Assembly: GCF_009498215.1 (NCBI RefSeq)
Contig: NZ_CP043498.1
Span: 930,001 to 994,000, forward strand
Direction: 5' to 3'
From: Rhizobium grahamii
GTDB taxonomy: Bacteria; Pseudomonadota; Alphaproteobacteria; Rhizobiales; Rhizobiaceae
Length of the DNA stretch: 64,000 nt
Made by a program: the position numbers and the translations under genes. The notes under the pieces are model-generated. The model ran no database searches and had not been told where the DNA came from. It saw only the letters and a program-made list of their open reading frames with translations. Position 1 is the stretch's first letter. Every line of letters begins with the position of its first letter. Shown here piece by piece: positions 39,603-48,245 of this stretch.

Positions 39603-40004
39603 ATGGACATCAAACCCTGCGGGTCACGACCCTCGATGAAGGCGCCGGCGGAATATTTCACCGGCTCGGTTCGCCAGGATCCATTGATGGAGGCGCCGGA
39701 TCCGGCGCGGGTGAGGGCGGTCAGCGTCACCTTCGAGCCGGGCGCTAGAACCGCCTGGCATACCCATCCGCTCGGCCAAACCCTGATCGTCACCTCAGGC
39801 AAGGGCCTGGCGCAAACCGCGGGCGGGCCGATTCGCGAAATCCGTGCCGGTGATACCGTCTGGTTTGCGCCTGACGAGAAGCACTGGCACGGCGCCGCGC
39901 CCGACACCGCCATGACCCATATTGCGATCCACGAGGCACTTGACGGCAAGGCCGCCGATTGGATGGAGCAGGTCAGTGACGACGAATATGCGGGAAAGAC
40001 CTGA
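39603..40004 (+). CDS. cupin, (R)-mandelonitrile lyase-like
   Basis: The 133-residue single cupin has metal-ligand motifs [16 protein letters not shown] (first motif) and [20 protein letters not shown] (second motif), like the manganese cupins called (R)-mandelonitrile lyase or carboxymuconolactone-type partners. The physiological reaction is unknown. It converges closely on the methyltransferase gene. Confidence 0.85.
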   Translation: MDIKPCGSRPSMKAPAEYFTGSVRQDPLMEAPDPARVRAVSVTFEPGARTAWHTHPLGQTLIVTSGKGLAQTAGGPIREIRAGDTVWFAPDEKHWHGAAPDTAMTHIAIHEALDGKAADWMEQVSDDEYAGKT

Positions 40005-40010
40005 AGCCGC

Positions 40011-40616
40011 TCAGAGCCGCTTCAGGCAGTAGGAAAAGTGAGCGTGTGATTCGACGGTCAGAAACTCGAACTGCCAGCCATAGTCCTTGCAGAATTTGGT
40101 GACGGCTTCGACGACGCCGTACACGATGGGCTTTACCGTATTGCCGGTGCAGAAATCGTGTCCGGCGATTCGGCCGGTGCGCTTGACCTTTTTCTCGCAG
40201 ATCAGCAGCTCCTGCCAGGTCAGCTCGAACGAATGATCCGTGTCGATATAGGCCCAGTCGAGGAATCCGTCTTCGAACTCGGAGAGCTTTTCCAGCGACG
40301 TGCCCTGCATAAGGTGCAGCTGACCCCGCTCGATCTCGTTCTTGAACTGCGTGTGGATGCGATCAAGGCCGGAGCTGTAGCGATCCATGCTCCAGGGATC
40401 GATGAGATAGAGCTGCGACGGGCGATTCTTCTCCAGAATCTCCGCGGTGTACTCGCCGAAAGCCGCACCGACCTCGACGCCGATACCGCCGTTCGGAATG
40501 CGATAAAGCAGTTCGCCGCGATCCGGCAGAAGCCTTGCATTCTCCATATGGTGAGCGGCGAGTGTCGTGCGCGGCATGGCCGCACGCTGCGCCTGCCGTT
40601 CTTCGCGTGTCTTCAT
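40011..40616 (-). CDS. class I SAM-dependent methyltransferase
   Basis: The 201-residue protein has the SAM-binding GVEVGAAFGEYTAEIL motif I and the acidic DWAYIDTDHSF region of class I methyltransferases; the type resembles Mtf_24-like methyltransferases. Substrate unknown. The region downstream of the gene overlaps nothing; the adjacent cupin gene ends six bases from it. Confidence 0.8.
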   Translation of the reverse strand: MKTREERQAQRAAMPRTTLAAHHMENARLLPDRGELLYRIPNGGIGVEVGAAFGEYTAEILEKNRPSQLYLIDPWSMDRYSSGLDRIHTQFKNEIERGQLHLMQGTSLEKLSEFEDGFLDWAYIDTDHSFELTWQELLICEKKVKRTGRIAGHDFCTGNTVKPIVYGVVEAVTKFCKDYGWQFEFLTVESHAHFSYCLKRL

Positions 40617-40826
40617 GGTATGATCTCTGCTGTTTCAGTCAGGGCTCGAAGCGACGAGCGCTCCCGACCATATAGCGAGGCGGTCACGCGCTTGGCTACC
40701 CTCAAGACGTTCAAGATATCGCGCGCAAGCGCGCAGATAGCCGCAACGAAAGCGATTCCATTACCGGAAACGGTCGTGAAAGCCTCTTAGCAATTCAAAG
40801 CATTCAAGTTTTGGAAGGGGAAAGAA

Positions 40827-40902
40827 TGGTGGGCGATGAGAGACTCGAACTCCCGACATCCTCGGTGTAAACGAGGCGCTCTACCAACTGAGCTAATCGC
40901 CC
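40827..40902 (-). tRNA. tRNA-Val (anticodon TAC)
   Basis: Read on the minus strand: seven-base acceptor stem (GGGCGAT with ATCGCCC), D-arm, anticodon stem CCTCG/CGAGG with loop TTTACAC (anticodon TAC), T-loop TTCGAGT, and encoded CCA at the 3' end (76 bases). Confidence 0.97.
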
Positions 40903-41298
40903 GCTCGCTGATCGGATCATGTCCGCCGCGTCGGTGGCTGTGATCTATGCGGATCGCGGAAAAACCGCAAGAGTGTTTGTGAAGATTTTTTTGATTTTTT
41001 TCGCAGGCCCGCCCGCGATGCCTTTTATCCGGGCTTTTCGTGTTGTGGAAAACACTTGCATGGGCGAGGGGAGGCCGCGTGGTATAAAGGTGCTCCATCG
41101 GTCTCTATAAGGACGTCGTTATTAATGCCCTGATTTTGCCTGTGGATTCCGGTTCTCCAAAAACAATTCGCACACTGTCATCGTTTTGTCTCCGAAGCTG
41201 CTTGACACTGAAATGCGAACCCCTTAGTTAGCCGCTCATCGAAGCGGCAACGCTGCTTTGACCCGGACGCGAAAGCTTCCGGATCGCTTGAAATGAAT
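40903..41298. other. spacer between tRNA-Val and tRNA-Asp
   Basis: This 396-base stretch has no credible coding frame. It contains an A+T-rich block (TTTTTTTGATTTTTTT near 40985-41000) and the tRNA-Asp promoter near 41203-41231. Confidence 0.5.
41203..41231 (+). promoter_or_regulatory. promoter of the tRNA-Asp genes
   Basis: TTGACA (41203-41208), 17-base spacer, TAGTTA (41226-41231), about 68 bases before the first tRNA-Asp copy. The -35 is consensus, the -10 is weaker. Confidence 0.6.
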
Positions 41299-41375
41299 GC
41301 GGGTGTAGCTCAGTCGGTTAGAGTGCCGGCCTGTCACGCCGGAGGTCGCGGGTTCGAGCCCCGTCACTCGCGCCA
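41299..41375 (+). tRNA. tRNA-Asp (anticodon GTC), copy 1
   Basis: 77 bases, acceptor GCGGGTG, anticodon loop CTGTCAC (GTC), T-arm GGTTCGAG, 3' CCA encoded. Identical to the next copy. Confidence 0.98.
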
Positions 41376-41427
41376 TTTCAAGATAGGCACTGAAAAGTGT
41401 TTGATCCGGTCTTCTTGTCCATAGTGC

Positions 41428-41504
41428 GCGGGTGTAGCTCAGTCGGTTAGAGTGCCGGCCTGTCACGCCGGAGGTCGCGGGTTCGAGCCCCGTCACTCGC
41501 GCCA
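41428..41504 (+). tRNA. tRNA-Asp (anticodon GTC), copy 2
   Basis: Base-for-base repeat of copy 1, starting 129 bases downstream, separated by a 52-base spacer that is not repeated. Probably co-transcribed with copy 1. Confidence 0.98.
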
Positions 41505-41829
41505 TTTCTTCTTCTCCTCCTCTTTGCGTTATGCCGTTTTTGCGATGCGCGTTTGCGCTGTTTCTGGCCGGCTCGGTCTTTGCGATTTACCGCGAGCCAT
41601 GCATTATCCGATGGGCTGGCATGCAGTCGGAATCAACTTGTGTGGATTTGTCGCGACATCATTGCATCTGCTTGATAATGTCGCGGCTCGACAGTCGAAT
41701 TGGTGCTCTAAAAGTCTTGCGCCGTGGCGCTGGCTGCGCTAACCACGGCTCTGTTGCAACGCACGTTCGCTTGCCGGGCAATTGCCCACTTGCGCCTCCC
41801 GGCGCAGCCCGCAAGCAGGGAAGAACCTG
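41505..41829. other. leader of the nuo operon
   Basis: This 325-base region before nuoA has no solid promoter I can name. It holds TGTCGCGACA, a perfect palindrome (41649-41658), and a second TGTCGCG at 41679-41685. Confidence 0.5.
41649..41685. promoter_or_regulatory. repeated TGTCGCG element upstream of nuoA
   Basis: TGTCGCG occurs twice with a 30-base period, the first as part of a perfect ten-base palindrome. It may be an operator for complex I control; no known factor fits. Confidence 0.35.
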
Positions 41830-42195
41830 ATGACTGGACTGCTCAGTTCCTATATTCCGATCGCTATTTTCATTGGTATCGCCCTTGTAATCGGCCTGTC
41901 GCTTCTCATCGCGCCGTTCGCCGTTGCCTACAAGGCGCCTGATTCGGAAAAGCTGTCGGCCTTCGAGTGCGGCTTCAACGCATTCGACGACGCCCGCATG
42001 AAGTTCGATATCCGCTTCTACCTGGTGTCGATCCTCTTCATCATCTTCGACCTCGAGGTCGCCTTCCTGTTCCCGTGGGCCGTTTCTTTCGGCGCGATCG
42101 GTTGGTTCGGCTTCTGGTCCATGATGGTCTTCCTCGGTGTGCTGACCATCGGCTTTATCTATGAATGGAAAAAGGGAGCCCTGGAATGGGAGTAG
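41830..42195 (+). CDS. nuoA: NADH-quinone oxidoreductase subunit A
   Basis: The 121-residue membrane subunit has three helices and the family motifs [16 protein letters not shown] and [11 protein letters not shown]. It lies at the quinone-channel junction of complex I. An in-frame GTG-type extension begins upstream, but AGGGA nine bases before the ATG at 41830 sets the start. It overlaps nuoB by ten bases. Confidence 0.96.
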   Translation: MTGLLSSYIPIAIFIGIALVIGLSLLIAPFAVAYKAPDSEKLSAFECGFNAFDDARMKFDIRFYLVSILFIIFDLEVAFLFPWAVSFGAIGWFGFWSMMVFLGVLTIGFIYEWKKGALEWE

Positions 42196-42769
42196 CCCAA
42201 AGCGACAAGGCGCTCGTTGCGCCGCACCCGAAGGGCATCATCGATCCGGCAACGGGCAAGCCGATCGGTAGCGACAGTGCATTCTTCGGCGAGATCAACG
42301 ACGAGCTGGCCGACAAGGGCTTTCTCGTTACGTCCACGCGCGACCTGATCACCTGGGCGCGTACGGGTTCGCTGATGTGGATGCAGTTCGGTCTTGCCTG
42401 CTGCGCCGTTGAGGGCCTGATGCAGGTCTCCGGTCCGCGTTACGACATGGAGCGCTTCGGTGTTGCTCCGCGCGCTTCGCCGCGCCAGTCCGACGTCATG
42501 ATCGTTGCCGGCACGCTGACCAACAAGATGGCGCCTGCGCTCCGCAAGGTCTACGACCAGATGCCTGAGCCGCGTTACGTCATTTCGATGGGCTCCTGCG
42601 CAAACGGCGGCGGCTACTATCACTATTCCTATTCGGTCGTGCGTGGTTGCGACCGTGTCGTTCCTGTCGATATCTACGTGCCGGGCTGTCCCCCACGGCA
42701 GAAGCGCTGCTCTACGGGGTGCTGCTTCTGCAGAAGAAGATCCGTCGAACCGGAACGATCGAGCGCTAA
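42186..42769 (+). pseudogene. nuoB: NADH-quinone oxidoreductase subunit B, one -1 frameshift near the 3' end
   Basis: NuoB holds the N2 [4Fe-4S] cluster; the cysteines in [18 protein letters not shown] and VPGCPP are all present. After [10 protein letters not shown] the frame breaks at 42694/42695, where CCCCCACGG should read with a G between. Restoring it gives [18 protein letters not shown] and a stop at 42767-42769, 194 residues, the normal length. As written the product ends in about 27 missense residues. Complex I is not always essential, but all other nuo genes are intact, so an assembly error is likely. Start ATG 42186 has GGAG upstream. Confidence 0.93.
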
Positions 42770-42784
42770 GGGCGGAGGACTGTC

Positions 42785-43387
42785 ATGAGTGAAGCCTTGA
42801 GCGAACTGTCCTCGTATCTCCGTGAGATGCGTGGCGACCTCTTTCTCGATGCATCCATCAGCTACGACGAGCTGAACGTAACCGCTACGCCGGAAACGAT
42901 TCTGGCGCTGCTGACGTTCCTGCGCGACGACGCACGTTGCGGCTTTATCAGCATGATCGACATCTGCGGCGTCGACTGGCCGCAGCGCGAGAAGCGTTTC
43001 GATGTCGTTTATCATCTCCTGTCGCCGAAGCAGAACCTGCGTATCCGCGTGAAGGTTGCTGTGGCTGACGGCGAGTCGGTTCCATCGGCGACTGCGGTCT
43101 ACAAGGGTGCCGAGTGGTTCGAGCGCGAAGCTTGGGACATGTACGGCATTCCGTTCTCCGGTCACGCCGACCTGCGTCGCCTGCTGACGGACTACGGCTT
43201 TGAAGGTCACCCGCTCCGCAAGGACTTCCCGACAACGGGTTACGTCGAAGTGCGTTATGACGATGCTGCAAAGCGCGTCGTCTACGAACCCGTCGAACTG
43301 AAGCAGGAATTCCGCAATTTCGATTTCACGTCCCCATGGGAAGGCACCGACTACGTGCTGCCGGGAGACGAGAAGGCTGCGAAGTGA
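42785..43387 (+). CDS. nuoC: NADH-quinone oxidoreductase subunit C
   Basis: The 200-residue peripheral subunit has the 30-kDa signature [16 protein letters not shown] [20 protein letters not shown] and the downstream [18 protein letters not shown]. It contacts NuoD near the quinone site. GGCGGAGGA lies before the ATG. Confidence 0.97.
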   Translation: MSEALSELSSYLREMRGDLFLDASISYDELNVTATPETILALLTFLRDDARCGFISMIDICGVDWPQREKRFDVVYHLLSPKQNLRIRVKVAVADGESVPSATAVYKGAEWFEREAWDMYGIPFSGHADLRRLLTDYGFEGHPLRKDFPTTGYVEVRYDDAAKRVVYEPVELKQEFRNFDFTSPWEGTDYVLPGDEKAAK

Positions 43388-43460
43388 AGATGAGGCTCGG
43401 ATTTCTTGAAGCCTCTCTGTTCGCCGTCTCATGCCAATTGCCAGCGCGGAGCGCGTCGCT

Positions 43461-44651
43461 ATGACTGAACATAACGTTCGCAACTTTACGATCAACTTCG
43501 GGCCGGAGCATCCGTCCGCGCACGGCGTTCTGCGTCTCGTGCTTGAACTCGATGGCGAAATCATCGAGCGCGTCGATCCGCATATCGGCCTGCTGCACCG
43601 CGGCACCGAAAAGCTGATCGAAACGAAGACCTATCTTCAGGCCGTTCCTTATTTCGATCGCCTCGACTACGTCGCGCCGATGAACCAGGAACACGCTTTC
43701 GCGCTCGCCGTCGAAAAGATGTTGAAGCTCGAAATTCCGATTCGCGGTCAGCTGATTCGAGTTCTGTACTCCGAAATTGGCCGAATCTTGTCGCACATCA
43801 TGAACGTGACGACACAGGCCATGGACGTCGGGGCGATGACGCCGCCGGTCTGGGGCTTCGAGGAGCGTGAAAAGCTGATGGTGTTCTACGAGCGCGCCTG
43901 TGGCGCCCGTATGCACTCTGCCTACTTCCGTCCGGGCGGCGTCCACCAGGACATCCCGCCGGAACTGGTCGAGGATATCGGCAAGTGGTGCGACCCGTTC
44001 CTCAAGATCCTCGACGATATCGAAGGTCTCCTGACCGACAACCGCATCTTCAAGCAGCGTAACGTCGATATCGGCGTCGTATCGCTGGAAGATGCGTGGT
44101 CCTGGGGCTTCTCGGGCGTCATGGTTCGCGGTTCGGGTGCTGCATGGGATCTGCGTCGCTCGCAGCCCTATGAGTGCTACAACGATATGGAATTCGATAT
44201 TCCGATCGGCAAGAACGGCGACTGCTACGACCGCTACCTGATCCGCATGATCGAAATGCGCCAGTCGGTCCGCATCATGAAGCAGTGCGTCGAGCGCCTG
44301 ATGGGCAGCGCCAAGACAGGCCCGGTCTCGTCGATCGACGGCAAGGTTGTTCCGCCGAAGCGTGGCGAGATGAAGCGTTCGATGGAAGCGCTGATCCACC
44401 ACTTCAAGCTCTACACCGAAGGCTACCACGTTCCCGCCGGCGAAGTTTATGCAGCTGTCGAAGCGCCGAAGGGCGAATTCGGCGTCTACGTCGTCGCCGA
44501 TGGCAGCAACAAGCCCTACCGTTGCAAGATCCGCGCCCCGGGCTATGCCCACCTGCAGGCGATGGACTTCCTCTGCAAGGGCCACATGCTTGCCGACGTA
44601 ACCGCCGTGCTCGGTTCGCTCGACATCGTGTTCGGTGAGGTAGACCGCTAA
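43461..44651 (+). CDS. nuoD: NADH-quinone oxidoreductase subunit D
   Basis: The 396-residue 49-kDa-type subunit has [28 protein letters not shown] and the C-terminal [22 protein letters not shown]. Together with NuoB it forms the quinone-binding cavity. I start at the ATG at 43461; the frame is open 30 bases further. Its stop codon overlaps the next start by one base (TAATG). Confidence 0.97.
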   Translation: MTEHNVRNFTINFGPEHPSAHGVLRLVLELDGEIIERVDPHIGLLHRGTEKLIETKTYLQAVPYFDRLDYVAPMNQEHAFALAVEKMLKLEIPIRGQLIRVLYSEIGRILSHIMNVTTQAMDVGAMTPPVWGFEEREKLMVFYERACGARMHSAYFRPGGVHQDIPPELVEDIGKWCDPFLKILDDIEGLLTDNRIFKQRNVDIGVVSLEDAWSWGFSGVMVRGSGAAWDLRRSQPYECYNDMEFDIPIGKNGDCYDRYLIRMIEMRQSVRIMKQCVERLMGSAKTGPVSSIDGKVVPPKRGEMKRSMEALIHHFKLYTEGYHVPAGEVYAAVEAPKGEFGVYVVADGSNKPYRCKIRAPGYAHLQAMDFLCKGHMLADVTAVLGSLDIVFGEVDR

Positions 44652-44923
44652 TGAAGCTGCTTCGGTTGGCCACTCTCGTTATTTTCGCTTCTTCCGGGGC
44701 CTTCGCCCAGGAAGTCGGCGGAATGGGCCCTAAATTGGGTCAGGACGAGGTGCAGCCGCCGGCATCAAAGGCTTCCATGGGTGAGCTCTTGTCCAAGGGC
44801 TATGAAATCAAGGCCGCCGTTCCGAACGGCGGCAAGTTCGTTGTGTTTTTGCAAAAAGACCAGTCGGCCTACGCATGCGAGATGAAGTCTCTGACGGCAT
44901 CGCAGTGCGGGACCATAAACTGA
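44651..44923 (+). CDS. small secreted/periplasmic protein inside the nuo operon
   Basis: The 90-residue product has a signal peptide ([20 protein letters not shown]) and a short mature domain with two cysteines late (ACEMKSLTASQC). It starts on the last base of the nuoD stop, so it is translationally coupled. It is not a complex I subunit known to me; similar small proteins occur in rhizobial nuo operons. A periplasmic assembly or stability factor is possible but unproven. Confidence 0.75.
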   Translation: MKLLRLATLVIFASSGAFAQEVGGMGPKLGQDEVQPPASKASMGELLSKGYEIKAAVPNGGKFVVFLQKDQSAYACEMKSLTASQCGTIN

Positions 44924-44939
44924 CAAGGCGTGAGGAAGA

Positions 44940-46073
44940 ATGTCCGTTCGTCGATTAGCCGAAGATCAATTCCAGCCAGCCGCGTTCGCCTTCAATGACG
45001 AGAACGCAGCCTGGGCGGATAAGACGATCCAGAAATATCCCGAAGGCCGTCAGCAGTCCGCGGTCATTCCGCTGTTGATGCGTGCGCAGGAACAGGATGG
45101 TTGGGTCACCCGAGCAGCGATCGAAAAGATCGCCGACATGCTCGACATGGCCTACATCCGTGTTCTCGAAGTTGCGACCTTCTACACGCAGTTCCAGCTC
45201 GGCCCGGTCGGCACGCGCGCCCACATCCAGGTGTGCGGCACGACGCCTTGCATGCTACGTGGCTCGGAAAGCCTGATGGCGGTCTGCAAGAGCAAGATCC
45301 ATCATCATCCCTTCGAGCGGAACGCCGAGGGAACGCTGTCGTGGGAAGAAGTCGAATGTCTTGGGGCGTGCGTCAACGCGCCGATGGTCATGATCGGCAA
45401 GGACACCTACGAGGACCTGACGCCGGCGCGTCTCGAAGAGATCATCGACACGTTCGAAGCCGGCAACGGCGCCAGCATCAAGGTTGGCCCGCAGATCGAT
45501 CGTCACTTCTCTTCGCCTGAAGGTGGCCCGACGTCCCTGACGGACGAGGAGCCGAAGAAGAAGGCATCCGCCAAGAAGGTTGTTGCCGAAGCCGCAACTG
45601 CAAAGGTCGATGCTGCTCCGGTTCCCCCGTCTGAAGCGGCGCGTCCGAAGAGCACCGACGCCGAAACCAACGCAGCCCTGAAGACGCCTGTCACGGCGCC
45701 GAAGGCTGCCGCGAAGAATGCCAAGGCGGTGGAAGAACAGCCGGCGGGGGCGACAGCAGCTCTGGTTGAAAATACCGCCAAGCCTTCGCTGAGCGACAAG
45801 AACCGTCCTGCTGGCATCGAGAAGCCCGAGACACCAGACGATCTGAAGCTGATCTCCGGCGTCGGTCCGAAGATCGAGGGCACGCTCCACGAACTCGGCA
45901 TCTTCACCTTCGCGCAAGTCGCGGGTTGGAAGAAGGCGGAGCGCGAGTGGGTTGATGGCTACCTGAACTTCAAGGGTCGCATCGATCGCGACGACTGGGT
46001 CAAGCAGGCCAAGGCGCTCGCCAAGGGCGGCGAAGCGGAATATATCAAGGTCTTCGGTAAGAAGCCGCGGTAA
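44940..46073 (+). CDS. nuoE: NADH-quinone oxidoreductase subunit E with C-terminal extension
   Basis: Residues 1-190 form the 24-kDa subunit: [2Fe-2S] ligands in VCGTTPCMLRGS and ECLGACVNAPMV. From about 200 a long Ala/Lys-rich linker leads to a module at about 300-365 that begins DDLKLISGVGPKIE and includes GRIDRDDWVKQAKALAKGG, a helix-hairpin-helix-like unit. The total of 377 residues is about twice the usual bacterial NuoE. The module is repeated in the 210-residue protein four genes later in the same operon. Confidence 0.95.
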   Translation: MSVRRLAEDQFQPAAFAFNDENAAWADKTIQKYPEGRQQSAVIPLLMRAQEQDGWVTRAAIEKIADMLDMAYIRVLEVATFYTQFQLGPVGTRAHIQVCGTTPCMLRGSESLMAVCKSKIHHHPFERNAEGTLSWEEVECLGACVNAPMVMIGKDTYEDLTPARLEEIIDTFEAGNGASIKVGPQIDRHFSSPEGGPTSLTDEEPKKKASAKKVVAEAATAKVDAAPVPPSEAARPKSTDAETNAALKTPVTAPKAAAKNAKAVEEQPAGATAALVENTAKPSLSDKNRPAGIEKPETPDDLKLISGVGPKIEGTLHELGIFTFAQVAGWKKAEREWVDGYLNFKGRIDRDDWVKQAKALAKGGEAEYIKVFGKKPR

Positions 46074-46083
46074 GAGGTGAAGC

Positions 46084-47388
46084 ATGTTACAAGATAAAGA
46101 CCGCATCTTTACCAATATCTACGGCCTCAAGGACAAGTCCCTGAAGGGCGCGATGAGCCGCGGCCACTGGGACGGCACCAAGCAGATCCTCGAAAAGGGT
46201 CGCGACTGGATCATCAACGAGATGAAGGCCTCCGGTCTTCGCGGTCGTGGCGGCGCAGGCTTCCCGACCGGTCTCAAGTGGTCCTTCATGCCGAAGGAAT
46301 CGGATGGTCGTCCGCACTATCTCGTCGTCAATGCCGACGAGTCGGAGCCGGGCACCTGCAAGGACCGCGACATCATGCGCCACGATCCGCATACGCTGAT
46401 CGAAGGCTGTGTGATCGCAAGCTTCGCCATGGGCGCGAACGCTGCCTACATCTACGTCCGCGGTGAATACATCCGCGAGCGCGAAGCCCTCCAGGCCGCG
46501 ATCGACGAGTGCTACGACTACGGTCTGCTCGGCAAGAGCAACAAGCTCGGCTACCCCATGGACATCTATGTCCACCACGGCGCCGGCGCTTATATCTGCG
46601 GCGAAGAAACAGCACTTCTCGAAAGCCTCGAAGGCAAGAAGGGTCAGCCGCGCCTCAAGCCGCCGTTCCCGGCTAACATGGGTCTCTACGGCTGCCCGAC
46701 GACCGTCAACAACGTCGAGTCGATCGCCGTTGCTCCGACGATCCTGCGTCGTGGTGCTGGCTGGTTCTCCTCGCTCGGTCGCCCGAACAACGTCGGCACG
46801 AAGCTGTTCATGCTCTCCGGTCACGTCAACAAGCCGTGCACCGTTGAAGAAGAAATGGGCATCACCTTCCGTGAGCTCGTTGATCGTCACGCCGGCGGCA
46901 TTCGCGGCGGCTGGGACAACCTTCTGGCCGTCATTCCCGGCGGCGCATCGTGCCCGATCGTTCCGGCCAAGGACATCATTGACTGCCCGATGGACTTCGA
47001 CGGCCTTCGCGCTGTCGGCTCCTCCTTCGGTACGGCCGCTTCGATCGTCATGGACAAGTCGACCGACGTCATCAAGGCGATCGCCCGCATCTCGGCCTTC
47101 TTCAAGCACGAGAGCTGCGGACAGTGCACGCCGTGCCGTGAAGGTACCGGCTGGATGTGGCGCGTCATGGAGCGTATGGCCAAGGGCAACGCGCAGAAGC
47201 GCGAAATCGACATGCTGTTCCAGGTCACCAAGCAGATCGAGGGCCACACCATCTGTGCGCTCGGCGATGCTGCCGCATGGCCGGTGCAGGGTCTGATCCG
47301 TAATTTCCGTCCGGAGATCGAAGCACGCATCGACCAGTATACGGCGAGCGCGCTGGATCACGGTGCGGTTCTCGAGGCTGCAGAGTAA
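46084..47388 (+). CDS. nuoF: NADH-quinone oxidoreductase subunit F
   Basis: The 434-residue 51-kDa subunit binds NADH and FMN ([16 protein letters not shown] loop; [26 protein letters not shown]) and an N3 [4Fe-4S] cluster ([14 protein letters not shown] plus a later Cys). It is the electron entry point of complex I. Confidence 0.98.
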   Translation: MLQDKDRIFTNIYGLKDKSLKGAMSRGHWDGTKQILEKGRDWIINEMKASGLRGRGGAGFPTGLKWSFMPKESDGRPHYLVVNADESEPGTCKDRDIMRHDPHTLIEGCVIASFAMGANAAYIYVRGEYIREREALQAAIDECYDYGLLGKSNKLGYPMDIYVHHGAGAYICGEETALLESLEGKKGQPRLKPPFPANMGLYGCPTTVNNVESIAVAPTILRRGAGWFSSLGRPNNVGTKLFMLSGHVNKPCTVEEEMGITFRELVDRHAGGIRGGWDNLLAVIPGGASCPIVPAKDIIDCPMDFDGLRAVGSSFGTAASIVMDKSTDVIKAIARISAFFKHESCGQCTPCREGTGWMWRVMERMAKGNAQKREIDMLFQVTKQIEGHTICALGDAAAWPVQGLIRNFRPEIEARIDQYTASALDHGAVLEAAE

Positions 47389-47393
47389 GGGCG

Positions 47394-48026
47394 ATGACGA
47401 AGGCATCCGACGGGACAAAGAAGGAAGGGGCGGCTGATTTCTCGGCCGACTTCGGCCGTCTTGCCGCCGAGATGCTCGAAAACGCCCGCGCGCTTCCGAT
47501 GCCGCCTGTCATGGTGAACCCTGCTGCGGCGATGGCTGCCGCTACGGCGATCGGCTTTGGTTTTTCGACGCAGATGGCTGGCGCATTTCTCGGCGCCCTG
47601 CAGGGTGCGATGGACGCAACGAGCAAGCTCGCGGCTGTTCTCGACGAGACGCCACCGGACGAAGGCAAGCCCGAAGTCGAGGTCCGCCCGGAAAATGTTC
47701 GGTCGGCGCCCGCAAACGAGGCCGCTTCCAAGGTAAAGCTGTCGGTTGTTCCGGTTCAGCAACCAGTCGTAAAGCTGGACGTGGTTACAAGGCCGGCATC
47801 GCGCGCCCGTAAGGCTGACGATCTGAAGCAGATTTCCGGCGTCGGCCCGAAGATCGAGCAGGTGTTGAATGCCAAAGGCGTTCGCAGCTTCTCCGTCATC
47901 GCCGGCTGGTCCGAAGAAGACGCGGCCAGGATCGATGCCGAGCTCGGCTTTGATGGTCGCATTGCTCGTGACGGCTGGATAGCGCAGGCAAAGGCGCTCG
48001 CTGCCAAGGGCCGCAAACGGAAGTAG
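47394..48026 (+). CDS. helix-hairpin-helix domain protein in the nuo operon
   Basis: The 210-residue product has a membrane-like helix near residues 30-65 (AAAMAAATAIGFGFSTQMAG), a charged middle, and a C-terminal module from Asp142 that reads DDLKQISGVGPKIEQVLNAK and ends GRIARDGWIAQAKALAAKG. This module is plainly related to the C-terminus of NuoE. The family has been called a NADH dehydrogenase accessory in alphaproteobacteria by context. DNA binding is the usual role of such folds, but here a protein contact within complex I is more likely. Confidence 0.8.
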   Translation: MTKASDGTKKEGAADFSADFGRLAAEMLENARALPMPPVMVNPAAAMAAATAIGFGFSTQMAGAFLGALQGAMDATSKLAAVLDETPPDEGKPEVEVRPENVRSAPANEAASKVKLSVVPVQQPVVKLDVVTRPASRARKADDLKQISGVGPKIEQVLNAKGVRSFSVIAGWSEEDAARIDAELGFDGRIARDGWIAQAKALAAKGRKRK

Positions 48027-48203
48027 TTTTTTCGGCCGGAAGGCCGGAGCATGGTCAAGGCTGAACGGCGAAAGGGCAGGGGCCCGAAAACCGCGGAAGC
48101 CGAAAGCTGATCCCGGATCTCGGGGTGAGCGGAGAATTTGAGCGACACCGATGCCAACGGGACAGAATCCGGCCTGGCAGCGAAATTGTTGCAAAATGGG
48201 TTT

Positions 48204-48224
48204 GTTTGCCGCCATCCGGCAAAC
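48204..48224 (+). promoter_or_regulatory. hairpin in the leader of nuoG
   Basis: Eight-base perfect stem (48204-48211 with 48217-48224) and five-base loop, 22 bases before the nuoG start. It lies in the 220-base gap before nuoG, the longest inside the operon. Not followed by U's; may regulate translation or mRNA processing. Confidence 0.4.
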
Positions 48225-48245
48225 GGAAAACAGGACTGAGTGACG

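Noticed and set aside
41299..41504. tRNA locus as an integration site
   Set aside because: No integrase, direct repeats of tRNA 3' ends or atypical DNA nearby.
48051..48110. 19-residue frame between the helix-hairpin-helix gene and nuoG
   Set aside because: Too short, no ribosome site, no conservation evidence.
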